Below are positions 17,362-26,125 of a stretch of DNA of 64,000 bases, in pieces. Where the stretch lies: positions 1 through 64,000 of the forward strand of contig JAEUJW010000095.1 of NCBI GenBank assembly GCA_016793465.1, read 5' to 3'. The notes beneath the pieces are model-generated. The model was not told where the DNA came from. It worked only from the letters and a program-made list of their open reading frames with translations, and searched no databases. The DNA comes from Myxococcales bacterium. GTDB lineage: Bacteria > Myxococcota > Polyangia > Nannocystales > Nannocystaceae. The translations under genes were made by a program, and so were the position numbers. The first letter of the stretch is position 1; each line of letters begins with the position of its first letter.

Positions 17362-18378
17362 CTACTTGTCGATGCCGGCCAGCGGATCGTCGGTCTGATC
17401 GATCTTGGTCTTCGGGTCTTTCTTCTTCGGCTTGTCGGCCGTGGACGGCGTGTTGCTGCCACCGCTGTTGCCGCCGCGGGGCTCCGGGCGACCTTCCTTG
17501 ATGTTGGAGCCCTTGGTGCCCTCGGCGTTGCCGCCCTTGATGCTCTTCGGACCCTGGGTGTCGGGCGGGACCTCGCCGGCGCGGATGACCTGCGTCGGGC
17601 CGGTGGGCTCGGGCGGCGGCGGAGTCTCCTTGCCGCCGCTCAGCGCGAAGTAGCCGCCGATGCCGCCGAGGATCACGACGACCGCGATGATGATCCCCCA
17701 CTTCGCGCCGCCGCCGGAGCTCGTGTCGTCGTCGGCGAAGCTGCTGCCGCCGCCGCCGCTGCCGAAGCTGCTGCCGCCGCCGGTGTTGAAGCTGCTCGGC
17801 GCGGAGAAGCCGCTGTTGTCGCCGTCGTCGAACGAGCCCGACGATGCGCCGCCGAACGGGGCCTGCGCGACCGGCTGGGCCGCGCCGCCGAAGGGGTTGG
17901 CCGCGGGCGCGGCGACTCCGCCGAACGGGGTCTGCGCGACCGGCTGGGCCGCACCGCCGCCGAAGGGGTTGGCCGCGGGGGCCGCTGCGACGACAGGCTG
18001 CGCGGGGGCCGGAGCGGCGGCGGCAGCTTTGAACGGGCTGGCAGCGCCGGCGGCCGCGGCCTGAGCGGCCACCTCCTCGCGGCGGAACAGGCGGGTCTCT
18101 ACCTCGGGGGCTTCGGCCGGCGGGGCGTCGTCGCCGACATCGTCGCTCGTGTCGTCGTCGTCCTCGTCGTCGCCTCCGCCCCCGGACTGGTCGGCGACGG
18201 CCTCGAGCTCCGCGTAGAGGGCGCGGATCTTGGTGTCGAGGCGCTCGATCGCCTGGGTGTGCATCCGAAGCGTCGCCGGGTCGGTCGCGGACTCCAGCGC
18301 GGCTTCATGCTTGTTGCGCTCTTCTTCGAGGCTCTCGAGGCGCGCGAGGGACTCCTGAATCCAATCTTCCGTGGCCAT
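17362..18378 (-). CDS. Single-pass membrane protein with PFGG repeats, unknown function
   Basis: 338 residues. The N-terminal ~75 residues are a charged coiled coil (WIQESLARLESLEEERNKHE), followed by an acidic stretch, a Gly/Ala/Pro-rich region with repeated AANPFGG and AQPVAQTPFGG motifs, one transmembrane helix (WGIIIAVVVILGGIGGYFAL) and a ~100-residue polar tail rich in Pro, Gly and Lys. Topology is probably coiled coil in the cytoplasm and tail in the periplasm. ATG 18378 is preferred; in-frame starts further upstream would extend into the promoter. A duplicated ~70-bp DNA unit (17847-17988) encodes the repeats. No family was recognised. Confidence 0.7.
   Translation of the reverse strand: MATEDWIQESLARLESLEEERNKHEAALESATDPATLRMHTQAIERLDTKIRALYAELEAVADQSGGGGDDEDDDDTSDDVGDDAPPAEAPEVETRLFRREEVAAQAAAAGAASPFKAAAAAPAPAQPVVAAAPAANPFGGGAAQPVAQTPFGGVAAPAANPFGGAAQPVAQAPFGGASSGSFDDGDNSGFSAPSSFNTGGGSSFGSGGGGSSFADDDTSSGGGAKWGIIIAVVVILGGIGGYFALSGGKETPPPPEPTGPTQVIRAGEVPPDTQGPKSIKGGNAEGTKGSNIKEGRPEPRGGNSGGSNTPSTADKPKKKDPKTKIDQTDDPLAGIDK
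17847..17988 (-). repeat. Two ~70-bp direct repeats inside the PFGG gene
   Basis: Units at about 17847-17916 and 17917-17988 are nearly identical and encode the AANPFGG/AQPVAQ peptide twice. A 3-bp length difference adds one glycine. This is an in-frame minisatellite that could vary between strains. Confidence 0.75.
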
Positions 18379-18421
18379 GGCGGTTCTGCTTTGGGGAGCG
18401 CGGAGGCGTCTCTCGACAGGC

Positions 18422-18449
18422 ATAATACACAGCGTTCCGGTCGCTCCAA
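18422..18449 (-). promoter_or_regulatory. Promoter of the PFGG membrane-protein gene
   Basis: On the minus strand TTGGAG (18449-18444) and TATTAT (18427-18422) are 16 bp apart, with TGTG before the -10 giving a partial extended -10. Transcription would start near 18415 and leave a ~37-nt leader before the ATG at 18378. This is one of the best sigma-70-type matches in the window. Confidence 0.55.
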
Positions 18450-18494
18450 CCATTAATTCCCGAACGCGCCCTCGCCTCGGCCGATCTCCCCGTC

Positions 18495-19631
18495 ATGGCC
18501 GCCCCGTCGTCCGACCAACCAGCTGCCACCCCGCCTGCGCGCCCGTGGATCCGCAACGCTTGCTGGGACCTCGGCTGTTTGGCGTTCTGCTGGCTCCCGT
18601 TCTACGTATGGGCGGTTTTTGGGCTCGGGCTGGACGGCTCATGGGCCGCGAAATCGCAGCAGACGGGGCTCGCCTGGGCCACGGCGGTCGCGCTGGCGAC
18701 CACGTACGTGCATCGGCACTACACCTTCGTGCTGGTCTACGGCGATCGTGACACGTTCCGCTTGCGGGCGCGGGACTTCCTGCTGGCGCCGCTGGTCGTG
18801 TTCATGGTCGTCGGCGTCTGCCGCGGCGTTTACGGTGCTCTGCGCGGCGACCCCGAGTGGGCGTGGTTCGGCGCGGGCACCTGGCAGGCCGTGATGATCA
18901 CCGTGGGCGTGTGGAATGTGTGGCACACCCTCATGCAGCGTTACGGCATCCTGCGCATCTACGCGGGCAAGGCGGGCCACGGCCTGCAGGAGCGAGCCCA
19001 CGGGCGGCGAGATCTGGCCATGCTGTGGTCGAGCGTGATTTTGGTCTCTTGGATCACGCTGCTGCTGCGGGCCTCGACCTTCGCGGGACAGGGCAACGCT
19101 CGCCTCGCGTTGAAGGTCGCGGGCCCGTGGCTCGCCGGACCGTGGCCGTGGGTGCTGCTGGCGGCGCTCGGGATGGCGTGGGTCGGCGTGTCGTTGGTGT
19201 GGCTGCGCGGCGAGCTGCGGGCCGAGCTCGCGTGGCGGTCACGCGTGCCGCGGTGGATGTTCTTCGCCTCGACGCTCGCGCTGCTCGCGGTGTTCGTGGT
19301 GCACGGGCCGATCGTCGGCTACCTGTGCTTCGGGGTGGCGCACGCGCTCGAGTACGTGGCGTTCGTGCATCACTTCGGGCAGCAGAAGTTCGCCCCGGCG
19401 TCGCGCCCCGAGAAGCGCAGCCTCGCGGCGCGGCTGCTGCGTCGACCGCTGCGCACGGCGCCGCTGCTGATCGGCGGGCTGCTGCTGGCGTTCGTGCTGC
19501 TCTACGATCAGCGCCGGGCCGACGTGTACCTGGTCTATTACATGGGCACGTCGATGCTGCACTTCTTGTTCGACGGGTGGATCTGGAAGGTCCGTCGACC
19601 CGAAGTGCGAGCGCCGCTCGGCGTGGCCTGA
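18495..19631 (+). CDS. Multi-pass membrane protein with conserved His clusters, unknown function
   Basis: 378 residues with about eight hydrophobic helices spread over the whole length. Histidines lie at or near helix ends in patterns such as YVHRHYTF, VWHTLMQRYGILRIY, GVAHALEYVAFVHH and MLHFLFDGWIWK, a distribution reminiscent of membrane-bound oxygenases or hydroxylases that bind metals with histidines. I do not recognise the family and give no reaction. The gene runs towards mglA, with only 18 nt between the stops, and its start lies 116 nt from the divergent PFGG gene start, so both share the promoter region around 18378-18494. Confidence 0.75.
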   Translation: MAAPSSDQPAATPPARPWIRNACWDLGCLAFCWLPFYVWAVFGLGLDGSWAAKSQQTGLAWATAVALATTYVHRHYTFVLVYGDRDTFRLRARDFLLAPLVVFMVVGVCRGVYGALRGDPEWAWFGAGTWQAVMITVGVWNVWHTLMQRYGILRIYAGKAGHGLQERAHGRRDLAMLWSSVILVSWITLLLRASTFAGQGNARLALKVAGPWLAGPWPWVLLAALGMAWVGVSLVWLRGELRAELAWRSRVPRWMFFASTLALLAVFVVHGPIVGYLCFGVAHALEYVAFVHHFGQQKFAPASRPEKRSLAARLLRRPLRTAPLLIGGLLLAFVLLYDQRRADVYLVYYMGTSMLHFLFDGWIWKVRRPEVRAPLGVA

Positions 19632-19649
19632 GCTCTCAACCGGCCTGGA

Positions 19650-20237
19650 TCAGGTGCCCTTGCGCAGCTCGGCGAGGACTTGCTTGGCGAGCATCTTCAA
19701 GGTGTCGAACACGCCGACGCCGGTGGTGGCGACGCCTTCGAACTCGGGGACGCCGGTGGTGTTGAGCGACTTGGACAGGTCCGCGACGCTCATGGCGTTG
19801 GGCAGGTCGCGCTTGTTGTACTGGATGACGTACGGCAGCTTGTCGAGCTCGTAGCCCTGCTCGTTGAGGTTGATGCGCAGGTTCTCGAGCGACTCGATGT
19901 TGGCGTCGTAGCGTTCCTCCTGGGAGTCGGCGACGAAGCAGACGCCGTCGACGCCCTTCAGGATCAGCTTGCGGCTGGCGTCGTAGAACACCTGGCCCGG
20001 GACGGTGTAGAGGTGGAAGCGGGTCTTGAACCCGCGGATCTCGCCGAGGCTGAGCGGGAGGAAGTCGAAGAACAGGGTCCGCTCCGTCTCGGTGGCGAGG
20101 GAGATCATCTTGCCCTTCGCCTCGGGGCGGGTCTTGTTGTAGATGTACTGCAGGTTGGTGGTCTTGCCGCACAGGCCGGGCCCGTAATAGACCAGCTTGC
20201 AGTTGATCTCACGCGAGCTGTAGTTGATGAAGGACAT
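19650..20237 (-). CDS. mglA: Gliding motility polarity GTPase MglA
   Basis: Small Ras-like GTPase of 195 residues, the same length as Myxococcus MglA. In that organism GTP-bound MglA marks the leading pole, recruits the Agl/Glt gliding machinery and type IV pilus regulators, and relocates at reversals. P-loop GPGLCGKTT (19-27), TVPG with the family-specific Thr78 where most Ras proteins have Asp, and NKRD (141-144) are all present. The start follows mglB by 16 nt, so mglBA is co-transcribed. It converges with the gene at 18495. Assignment is secure from length, motifs and neighbour. Confidence 0.97.
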   Translation of the reverse strand: MSFINYSSREINCKLVYYGPGLCGKTTNLQYIYNKTRPEAKGKMISLATETERTLFFDFLPLSLGEIRGFKTRFHLYTVPGQVFYDASRKLILKGVDGVCFVADSQEERYDANIESLENLRINLNEQGYELDKLPYVIQYNKRDLPNAMSVADLSKSLNTTGVPEFEGVATTGVGVFDTLKMLAKQVLAELRKGT

Positions 20238-20253
20238 CGGTGGGCGGTTCTCG

Positions 20254-20730
20254 CTAGTCGTTGAACAGGTTGTCGATATCCTGGTCGGTGATCTCCGGCA
20301 GCGGCGTGTTGGTGTTGGTCGACGCCAACCTCGCCAGCTCTTCGAAGATCGGGACCAGTTCGTCCTGAGCCTTCTTGACGCGCAGACGGACGAGCCCCGG
20401 CGTCGTGTTCTTGTCGAAGAGCACGACGAGGATGATGCGCCGGCCGACGAGGGAGAGGTTGATCGACATCCCCTTCCCCTCGTGGAACTGACCGGTGAAC
20501 TCATCCTCTTGCAGGAGCTTCGCGATGCCGCCGGTCGCGGCGACGTTGCCGGCGACGAGCGAGCTCAGCGAGGTCGTGTCCAGCTCGTGTGCCGCGCCGG
20601 ACGCGGCCACCATCTGGCCGTTCTTGTCGATGAGAAGGATCGTTCTTGCGCGTGAATCCTGCTGGAGCCGATCGACGATCTTTTGGATCTGCTTGAGCTG
20701 CTCATCAAACATCACGAGCTGGGGATTCAT
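20254..20730 (-). CDS. mglB: Roadblock/LC7 GTPase-activating protein MglB
   Basis: 158 residues. MglB is the GAP of MglA and holds it inactive at the lagging pole. The protein is one Roadblock/LC7 domain, with [27 protein letters not shown] and a C-terminal DIDNLFND tail of the kind seen in Myxococcus MglB. Start choice: ATG 20730 gives MNPQLVMF, matching the family N-terminus, but a TTG at 20739 has AGGAG eight bases upstream, so translation may begin there and add three residues. It lies 16 nt upstream of mglA and 266 nt downstream of the recR start region's opposite end (20997). Confidence 0.95.
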   Translation of the reverse strand: MNPQLVMFDEQLKQIQKIVDRLQQDSRARTILLIDKNGQMVAASGAAHELDTTSLSSLVAGNVAATGGIAKLLQEDEFTGQFHEGKGMSINLSLVGRRIILVVLFDKNTTPGLVRLRVKKAQDELVPIFEELARLASTNTNTPLPEITDQDIDNLFND

Positions 20731-20996
20731 CGGGTTCAAGGGACGGACTCCTGATGCGACCTGGGGGATCGATGCCCGAGGGCGTCAAAACCGTAACAAA
20801 CTCACCGGAGCAAGTCCATCGACCTGGAGCGGGCTGCCCTGCACAAGAGGGACCATGGTCTCACGTTCAGTGGCCGCGATGCTCAGGCGAGCGCGCGGCC
20901 TGGACGCGCGACAAAAACCCCGGCAAACAGCAGGCCCATCGCCGATCGGGCCCGCAGAGCCGCACAGACCGACCTGCTGCGAAGGGCCGTGAAGGC

Positions 20997-21602
20997 TCAC
21001 AACGAGCGCCGCTCCGCCAGCGCTCGGTGGAGGGTGTTCAGATCCGCATACTCGAGCTCTCCGCCGACCGCGACCCCCGAAGCGATCCGCGTGACCGCCA
21101 CGCCGAGCGGCTGCAATAGCTTCGCCAGGTAGAGCGCAGTGGCGTCGCCCTCGACGTTGGGGCTGGTCGCGACGATGACCTCGCGGACCACGTCCCCCCG
21201 CAAGCGGCGCAGCAGCGCCTCGATCTTGAGCTCCGCCGGGCCCACGCCCGCGAGCGGGTCGAGCACGCCGTGCAGCACGTGGTATTGCCCGTGGTACGCC
21301 CCTGTGCGCTCGATGGCCATGCGGTCCTGCGGCTGCGACACCACGCAGACCACGCTCGCGTCCCGCCGCGGGTCCCGGCAGCGCTCGCAGACCTCCCCGG
21401 TGCACAGGTCGCAGCACGAGGCGCACAGCCCGAGCTGCTCGTGGACCGCGCCGATCGCCTCGGCCAGGGCCCGCACGTACTCCGCGTCCATGCGGACCAG
21501 CGACAGCGCCAGCCGCAGCGCAGTCTTCTCGCCGATCCCCGGCAGTCGCGTCAGCAACGCCGCCAGCCGGGCGAGCGGGTTTTGAGCCTCGCTCGCGCTC
21601 AC
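20997..21602 (-). CDS. recR: Recombination mediator protein RecR
   Basis: 201 residues. RecR works with RecO (and RecF) to load RecA on SSB-coated gaps. The helix-hairpin-helix (LTRLPGIGEKTALRLAL), the C4 zinc finger (C60, C63, C72, C75) and the Toprim domain (SPNVEGDATALYLAK) are in the usual order. Translation starts at GTG 21602, sharing four bases (GTGA) with the ybaB stop, so recR is coupled to ybaB as the last gene of dnaX-ybaB-recR. Confidence 0.97.
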   Translation of the reverse strand: MSASEAQNPLARLAALLTRLPGIGEKTALRLALSLVRMDAEYVRALAEAIGAVHEQLGLCASCCDLCTGEVCERCRDPRRDASVVCVVSQPQDRMAIERTGAYHGQYHVLHGVLDPLAGVGPAELKIEALLRRLRGDVVREVIVATSPNVEGDATALYLAKLLQPLGVAVTRIASGVAVGGELEYADLNTLHRALAERRSL

Positions 21603-21925
21603 AGCCCCGGGAAGCCGCCCGAGCCCATCAACCCCGGCGGCAGCAGCGAACCGACCCGCTGCTGCGTCAGCGCCTTCGACTTCTCGAGGGCATTGTTGAC
21701 CGCCGCGACGATGAGGTCCTGCAGCATCTCGCGGTCCTCCTTCATCGCCGCCTCGCTCAGCTCGAGGCCGAGGAGCTGCTGCGAACCACTGACTTTGGCC
21801 TTGACCATGTTGCCGCCGGCAGTGGCCTCCACGACCTCGCGTTCGAGGCCTTTCTGGACGGTCTCCATCTGCTCGCGCAAAATTTGCGCCTGGCGCATCA
21901 TCGCTCCGAGGTCGAACTCGCTCAT
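21599..21925 (-). CDS. ybaB: Nucleoid-associated protein YbaB/EbfC
   Basis: 108 residues from ATG 21925 (MSEFDLGAMMRQAQ). YbaB/EbfC forms a tweezer-like DNA-binding dimer; its role is still debated. The N-terminal helix with MMRQAQILREQME, the central strands around GNMVKAKVSG and the ML-QDLIVAAVNNALEK helix are typical. A longer in-frame start exists at 21952 but the shorter one fits the family. An AGGATGG element precedes it. It lies 48 nt after dnaX and overlaps recR by four bases, the common dnaX-ybaB-recR order. Confidence 0.93.
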   Translation of the reverse strand: MSEFDLGAMMRQAQILREQMETVQKGLEREVVEATAGGNMVKAKVSGSQQLLGLELSEAAMKEDREMLQDLIVAAVNNALEKSKALTQQRVGSLLPPGLMGSGGFPGL

Positions 21926-21973
21926 GGTGACACCCATCCTACGCCCACCCACGGCGGGAAAAAACCCCTTTGT

Positions 21974-24082
21974 TTATGGGGCAGGCCGCGGAGGGATCTT
22001 CGGGCGCACGTCCCGCAGCTTGGCGTCGAAGTGGGCCATGAGGCTCTGGATCTCCGGGGCGGAGCGGGCCTCCTGCAGCACGTCGGCGGCCAGCTTCTCG
22101 TTGCGGCTGGCCTCGACCAGGGCGTAGCTCGGCAGGTCCGGCAAGCTCGGCTGGGATTCGACGAATTCGAGGCGAAACGGCGCTCCGAGGTGGTGGTGAA
22201 GGAGCGACTCGAGCTCGACCCGGAATTGCGGGTGTTCGCGCAGCTGGTCGCGGGCGAAGGTCGTGCCGGCCAGCTTGACGACGCCGCCCGCGAGCTGGGC
22301 CAGGCCCAGCTCGGCCACGAGGGCGAACAGCGGCGGATCGCTCAGCCGGATGCGCTCGAGGAAGCCCTCCCATGCCGCGAACGGCTGCATGGTCGCCCAC
22401 GGCAGCACGCCGGCGGCCTCCGGTCGCGGTGAACCCGGGCAGACCTGACACTCTTCGGCGGATGCTGCCTGAGGAGCCCGGGATTCGGCCGCGGGCGGCG
22501 GTTTGAGAGGGCTCGCGGGGGCCGAAGTCGGCCGCGTTGCGGCAGGGGGGGGCCCGGCCGTTGCCGCGTGCGGCCGGGCGGTGCTCGAACTCGACTCTCC
22601 GGGCCACGGCGGATCGGGCGGCGGCCCCGATGCGGCGTCCGTGGGGCGTGCCGGAGTCGGCCGAGGCGACTCCGGCCGCGGCGGAGGGGCCTCCGAGCGC
22701 TGGCTCCCCTCGTCCACGAGCAACCCGCCGCGGGCGAGGATCGCCGAGAACTCGGACACGGGCGCTTCCGCCCGACCACGCTCGAGCGCCGCAGGTCGTG
22801 CGGGCTCGGCAGGTCGAGACGCGCCCGTCGGAGCCCGCGCAGGCTCGGCGAAGCGGCTCGGTTCGTGGCGCTGCGGCGTCGCGGGCGCAGCGCGAGAGAC
22901 CCCGCCGCGCGACCCGGGCGAGCCTCCCGGAGAGCTTCCGGCAGAGATCTGCTCCAGCCGATCGATCAGATCTCCGAGCGGCATCAGCGGCTCGCTGTGC
23001 ACGAGGTCGAGGAGACCCATCTCGAGCACGAGCCGCGGCACGCGGGTGCGGGGCAAGGCGTCGACCACGCGAGTGAAGCGGTCGAACAGCTGCGCGAGCA
23101 CGGTGCTCTCGACCGCGGCGACCTGGCCGCGCAGGCGATCGAACTCCGCCGGCGAGGCGTCGACCAGCACGTCCCGCGTGTCGCACAGCTTGACGATCAT
23201 GAGGTCGCGGAGGTGCTTCAAAAATTCGAGGGACAGCGCGAGCAGGTCCTGGCCCGAGGCGAACACCTCGTCGAAGCGGCGCAGGGTGAGCGTGGGGTCG
23301 CGCTGCAGCACGGCCTCGACGAGGCCGGCGACCGCGAGCGTGCTCGGCACGCCGAGCACGACCCGCACCTCGTCGGCGGAGATCTTGCGGGTGTCGGAGG
23401 CGAAGGCGATGACCTTGTCGAGCAGGGTCAACGAGTCGCGCACCGAGCCGTCGCCCGCGCGCGCGACGGTGTAGAGCCCGGCCTCCTCGACCTCCACGCC
23501 CTCGTTGGCGAGGATGCGCTGCAGGTGGGCGACGAGCTGCCCGCTGTTCAAGCGGCGCAGGTCGAAGCGAGACACCCGCGAGAGGATGGTCGCCGGGAGC
23601 TCGTGCACCTCGGTGGTGGCGAAGATGAAGGTGACGTGCTCCGGCGGCTCCTCGAGCGTCTTCAGCAGGGCGTTGAACGCCGAGCCGGTGAGCATGTGGA
23701 CCTCGTCGATGATGTAGATCTTCCGGCGCGCCGTCTGCGGCAGGTAGCGCACCTGGTCGCGCAGGTTCCGGACGTCCTCGACGCGGTTGTTGCTCGCGCC
23801 GTCGATCTCCACCACGTCGACCGAGCGGCCCTCGGTCACCGCGACGCACTCGCTGCAGGTGTTGCACGGGTCGATCGTCGGCCCGTGCACGCACACCAGG
23901 CACTTGGCCAGCAGGCGCGCGGTCGTCGTCTTGCCGAGCCCGCGCGCGCCGCAGAAGAGGTACGCGTGGTGCACCCGGTTGTGGGCGATCGCGTTGGCCA
24001 GCGTGCGCGTCACGTGCTCCTGGCCGACCAGGTCCGCGAAGCGCTGCGGGCGGTACTTGCGTGCGAGGACGACGTAGGCCAC
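21974..24082 (-). CDS. dnaX: DNA polymerase III subunit gamma/tau
   Basis: 702 residues. The clamp-loader ATPase that loads the beta clamp and, as tau, couples two polymerase cores to the helicase. GARGLGKT (45-52) is Walker A, the zinc cysteines are C64, C73, C76 and C79 at the same positions as in E. coli, and DEVH (126-129) is Walker B. Domain III ends near residue 370; a Pro/Ala/Ser-rich linker leads to a conserved C-terminal domain of ~130 residues. No slippery A-run was seen that would produce a separate gamma form by frameshifting. First gene of an operon with ybaB and recR. Confidence 0.97.
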   Translation of the reverse strand: MAYVVLARKYRPQRFADLVGQEHVTRTLANAIAHNRVHHAYLFCGARGLGKTTTARLLAKCLVCVHGPTIDPCNTCSECVAVTEGRSVDVVEIDGASNNRVEDVRNLRDQVRYLPQTARRKIYIIDEVHMLTGSAFNALLKTLEEPPEHVTFIFATTEVHELPATILSRVSRFDLRRLNSGQLVAHLQRILANEGVEVEEAGLYTVARAGDGSVRDSLTLLDKVIAFASDTRKISADEVRVVLGVPSTLAVAGLVEAVLQRDPTLTLRRFDEVFASGQDLLALSLEFLKHLRDLMIVKLCDTRDVLVDASPAEFDRLRGQVAAVESTVLAQLFDRFTRVVDALPRTRVPRLVLEMGLLDLVHSEPLMPLGDLIDRLEQISAGSSPGGSPGSRGGVSRAAPATPQRHEPSRFAEPARAPTGASRPAEPARPAALERGRAEAPVSEFSAILARGGLLVDEGSQRSEAPPPRPESPRPTPARPTDAASGPPPDPPWPGESSSSTARPHAATAGPPPAATRPTSAPASPLKPPPAAESRAPQAASAEECQVCPGSPRPEAAGVLPWATMQPFAAWEGFLERIRLSDPPLFALVAELGLAQLAGGVVKLAGTTFARDQLREHPQFRVELESLLHHHLGAPFRLEFVESQPSLPDLPSYALVEASRNEKLAADVLQEARSAPEIQSLMAHFDAKLRDVRPKIPPRPAP

Positions 24083-24138
24083 GGGAGGCGGACGCTAGCA
24101 CACCGCCCGCCGGCCGAGCCACCCCGCGCAGACCCGCG

Positions 24139-25779
24139 TCAGGCCCGCAGCCTGGCCACGCCCAGCCGCTCCGCGTGCTTCAGCAGCGAGAGCGTGGCGG
24201 CGCGGACGCGCTGGCGATGCGCCTCGTCGAGGGGCACGCCGAGCGCGAGGTGCAGCCCGCCCTGGCTGGTCGTGTGCCCGACGCCGGCGAGGGCGTCGCT
24301 GATCGAGATGTCGACCAGCGGCACCGGCGGGCCCGGCTGCGGGTCGTCGATCAGCGCCGGGTTGATGCACGCCGACAGGTCCTGCGCGGTCGCCATGCGC
24401 TCGTTGATCGGCACCAGGCCGAAGCGTTTGACGAGGGTCGCGCCGACCGAGCAGTGCTCGAACTGCAGGTTGTTGACGCAGCCGCGCCGCACCGTCGGGC
24501 CGATCACCAGCGAGGGCACGCGGAAGCCGAGCTGGCGGAACTCCGGCTCGTCGTCGACGGTCTGCGGCGGCGGCACGTGGTCGTAGAACCCGCCGTGCTC
24601 GTCGTAGGTGATGACCAGCAGGGTCTTCTTCCAGGCCGGGCTCTCGGCCAGGGCCTTGTAGATCGAGCCGATGAGGATCTGCCCGAGCGAGATGTTGTGC
24701 TCGGGGTGGTCGTCGTTGGAGGAGAACCCGGGGTCGATGATCGCGAAGTTCGGCAGCGTGCCCGCCGCGCAGTCGGCGAAGAACCGGTCGAGCGTGTTCG
24801 GGTTGGTGATGTCGGCGATGTTGAAGCCGTCGACGTCGTCGCCGAGCTTGCCCCACACCGTCGGCACCAGCGGGAAGGCGCCCGCGACCCACGGCACGTC
24901 GGTGAAGTACACCCGGCTCGAGATGCCGGCGTCGTCGCAGCGGTGCCACAAGGTCTCGAGGAACGGCTCCGGGAAGTTCTCCTTCTGCCCGCCCGCCGAG
25001 CACGCGTGCAGGTAGAAGCGGTTCGGCCAGGTCGGCCCCATCACCGACGCGAACCACCGGTCGCACAGCGTGAAGTTGTCGGCGAGCCCGTACAGCACCG
25101 GCAGCTGCTCGCGCACGAAGTAGCCCATGACCTCGGCGCCGAAGCCCGGGTTCTTCTTCTCGGCCTCGAACACGAAGCCGTTGTTCTCCCCGAGGTTGAA
25201 CTGCAGGTGGCACTCGTCCCACTCGTGCGGCGGGTCGGCGTTCTCGAGGATGTCCATCGGGAACACCTGCACCGGCACGAGGTCGGGCGTCATGTTGCTC
25301 TCGTCGCCCATCAGCCCCTCGACCGTCAGCCCCTCGACCAGCTTGCGCGCGCCGAAGTAGTGGTCGAACGAGCGGTTCTCCATCATCAGCACGATGATGT
25401 GGTCGATGCCCGCGAGCAGCTCCTCGGGCGTGCGCGCCGGTCCGTCCGCGCACTCGTCGATCGGCTCGCCGGTCGACGAGTCCTCGCCCTCGCTCGACCC
25501 CTCGCTGCTGCTCTCGCCGTCGCTGCTCGTCCCCTCGGCCGAGCCGGTCGCGCCGCTGGTCGTCGGGACCTCGCCGCCGCTGGTCGGCGCGTCGCCCGAG
25601 CTGCCGCCGCCGCCGCTCGAGGTGCCGCCCCCGGTCTCGCTCGACCCGGAGCCGTCGCCGCCGGGATCGTTGCCGCCGCAACCGACGACCACGGCGCCCA
25701 GCAGCGAGCCCATCGCCTGAACCGCCCGCCGGCGCGAGGTCAGCCGGGTACGCGCGGTCTTCAGATATTTCCTTGTCAT
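24139..25779 (-). CDS. Secreted phosphoesterase lipoprotein (phospholipase C/acid phosphatase family)
   Basis: 546 residues of the alkaline-phosphatase-like phosphoesterase family that includes bacterial phospholipases C and AcpA. The nucleophile region MMENRSFDHYFG is intact, as are DDHPEHN and TYDEHGGFYDHV. The N-terminus combines a twin-arginine segment (SRRRAVQAM) with a lipobox ending at C34 (AVVVGC), so it is probably exported folded by Tat and lipidated. A ~75-residue Gly/Ser/Glu-rich linker follows. ATG 25779 is chosen over a TTG at 25788. It may release phosphate from phospholipids, during predation or phosphate scavenging; substrate not determinable here. Confidence 0.88.
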   Translation of the reverse strand: MTRKYLKTARTRLTSRRRAVQAMGSLLGAVVVGCGGNDPGGDGSGSSETGGGTSSGGGGSSGDAPTSGGEVPTTSGATGSAEGTSSDGESSSEGSSEGEDSSTGEPIDECADGPARTPEELLAGIDHIIVLMMENRSFDHYFGARKLVEGLTVEGLMGDESNMTPDLVPVQVFPMDILENADPPHEWDECHLQFNLGENNGFVFEAEKKNPGFGAEVMGYFVREQLPVLYGLADNFTLCDRWFASVMGPTWPNRFYLHACSAGGQKENFPEPFLETLWHRCDDAGISSRVYFTDVPWVAGAFPLVPTVWGKLGDDVDGFNIADITNPNTLDRFFADCAAGTLPNFAIIDPGFSSNDDHPEHNISLGQILIGSIYKALAESPAWKKTLLVITYDEHGGFYDHVPPPQTVDDEPEFRQLGFRVPSLVIGPTVRRGCVNNLQFEHCSVGATLVKRFGLVPINERMATAQDLSACINPALIDDPQPGPPVPLVDISISDALAGVGHTTSQGGLHLALGVPLDEAHRQRVRAATLSLLKHAERLGVARLRA

Positions 25780-25897
25780 CGCCGCCAATCTAACAGACCA
25801 GGCGTCACGGTCGCCTCGACCGCTCGCGACACCCGAGCCTCATCACCAACCAGGCCTACAGACCCCAACCCGTCGTCGGGGCCACTACCACACGCGC

Positions 25898-26125
25898 TCA
25901 GAACGTGAAGTGCTGCGACACGATCTCGTCGGATTCTCCCACCTTCTGCACCGGCCGCGGCTTGACCACCGTCGGCACGGGCACGCCCGCCGCATCGAGC
26001 TTTTCCGCAATGATATCCTCCAGATAACCACTCACGCTGAGGCCCGAGGACTCGCAGAAATCCTTCAGACGCTGATAGGTGATGCCCTTGACCGAGATGC
26101 TCCTGCGAGTCTGTCGCTTCGCCAT
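25898..26125 (-). CDS. Small ribbon-helix-helix-like protein
   Basis: 75 residues. The N-terminus (RRSISVKGITYQRLKDFCESSGLSVSGYLEDIIAEKL) has the strand-helix-helix pattern of Arc/MetJ/CopG-type DNA-binding proteins, with a basic first strand. The Pro/Val-rich C-terminal tail is short. The start ATG 26125 has GGAGG in the correct region (about 26131-26137 on the minus strand). It could be an autoregulated repressor or an orphan antitoxin; no toxin-like gene is adjacent. The upstream AT-rich stretch contains a palindrome that is a possible operator. Confidence 0.65.
   Translation of the reverse strand: MAKRQTRRSISVKGITYQRLKDFCESSGLSVSGYLEDIIAEKLDAAGVPVPTVVKPRPVQKVGESDEIVSQHFTF

Noticed and set aside
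21974..24082. Programmed frameshift in dnaX producing gamma
   Set aside because: No A-AAA-AAG slippery run followed by a stem was found in the coding strand.
24061..25908. Long plus-strand frames opposite dnaX and the phosphoesterase
   Set aside because: Low-complexity translation with no motif, while the minus-strand genes have full catalytic signatures.
25898..26125. Toxin-antitoxin module
   Set aside because: The RHH-like protein could be an antitoxin, but neither neighbour encodes a small toxin-like protein.
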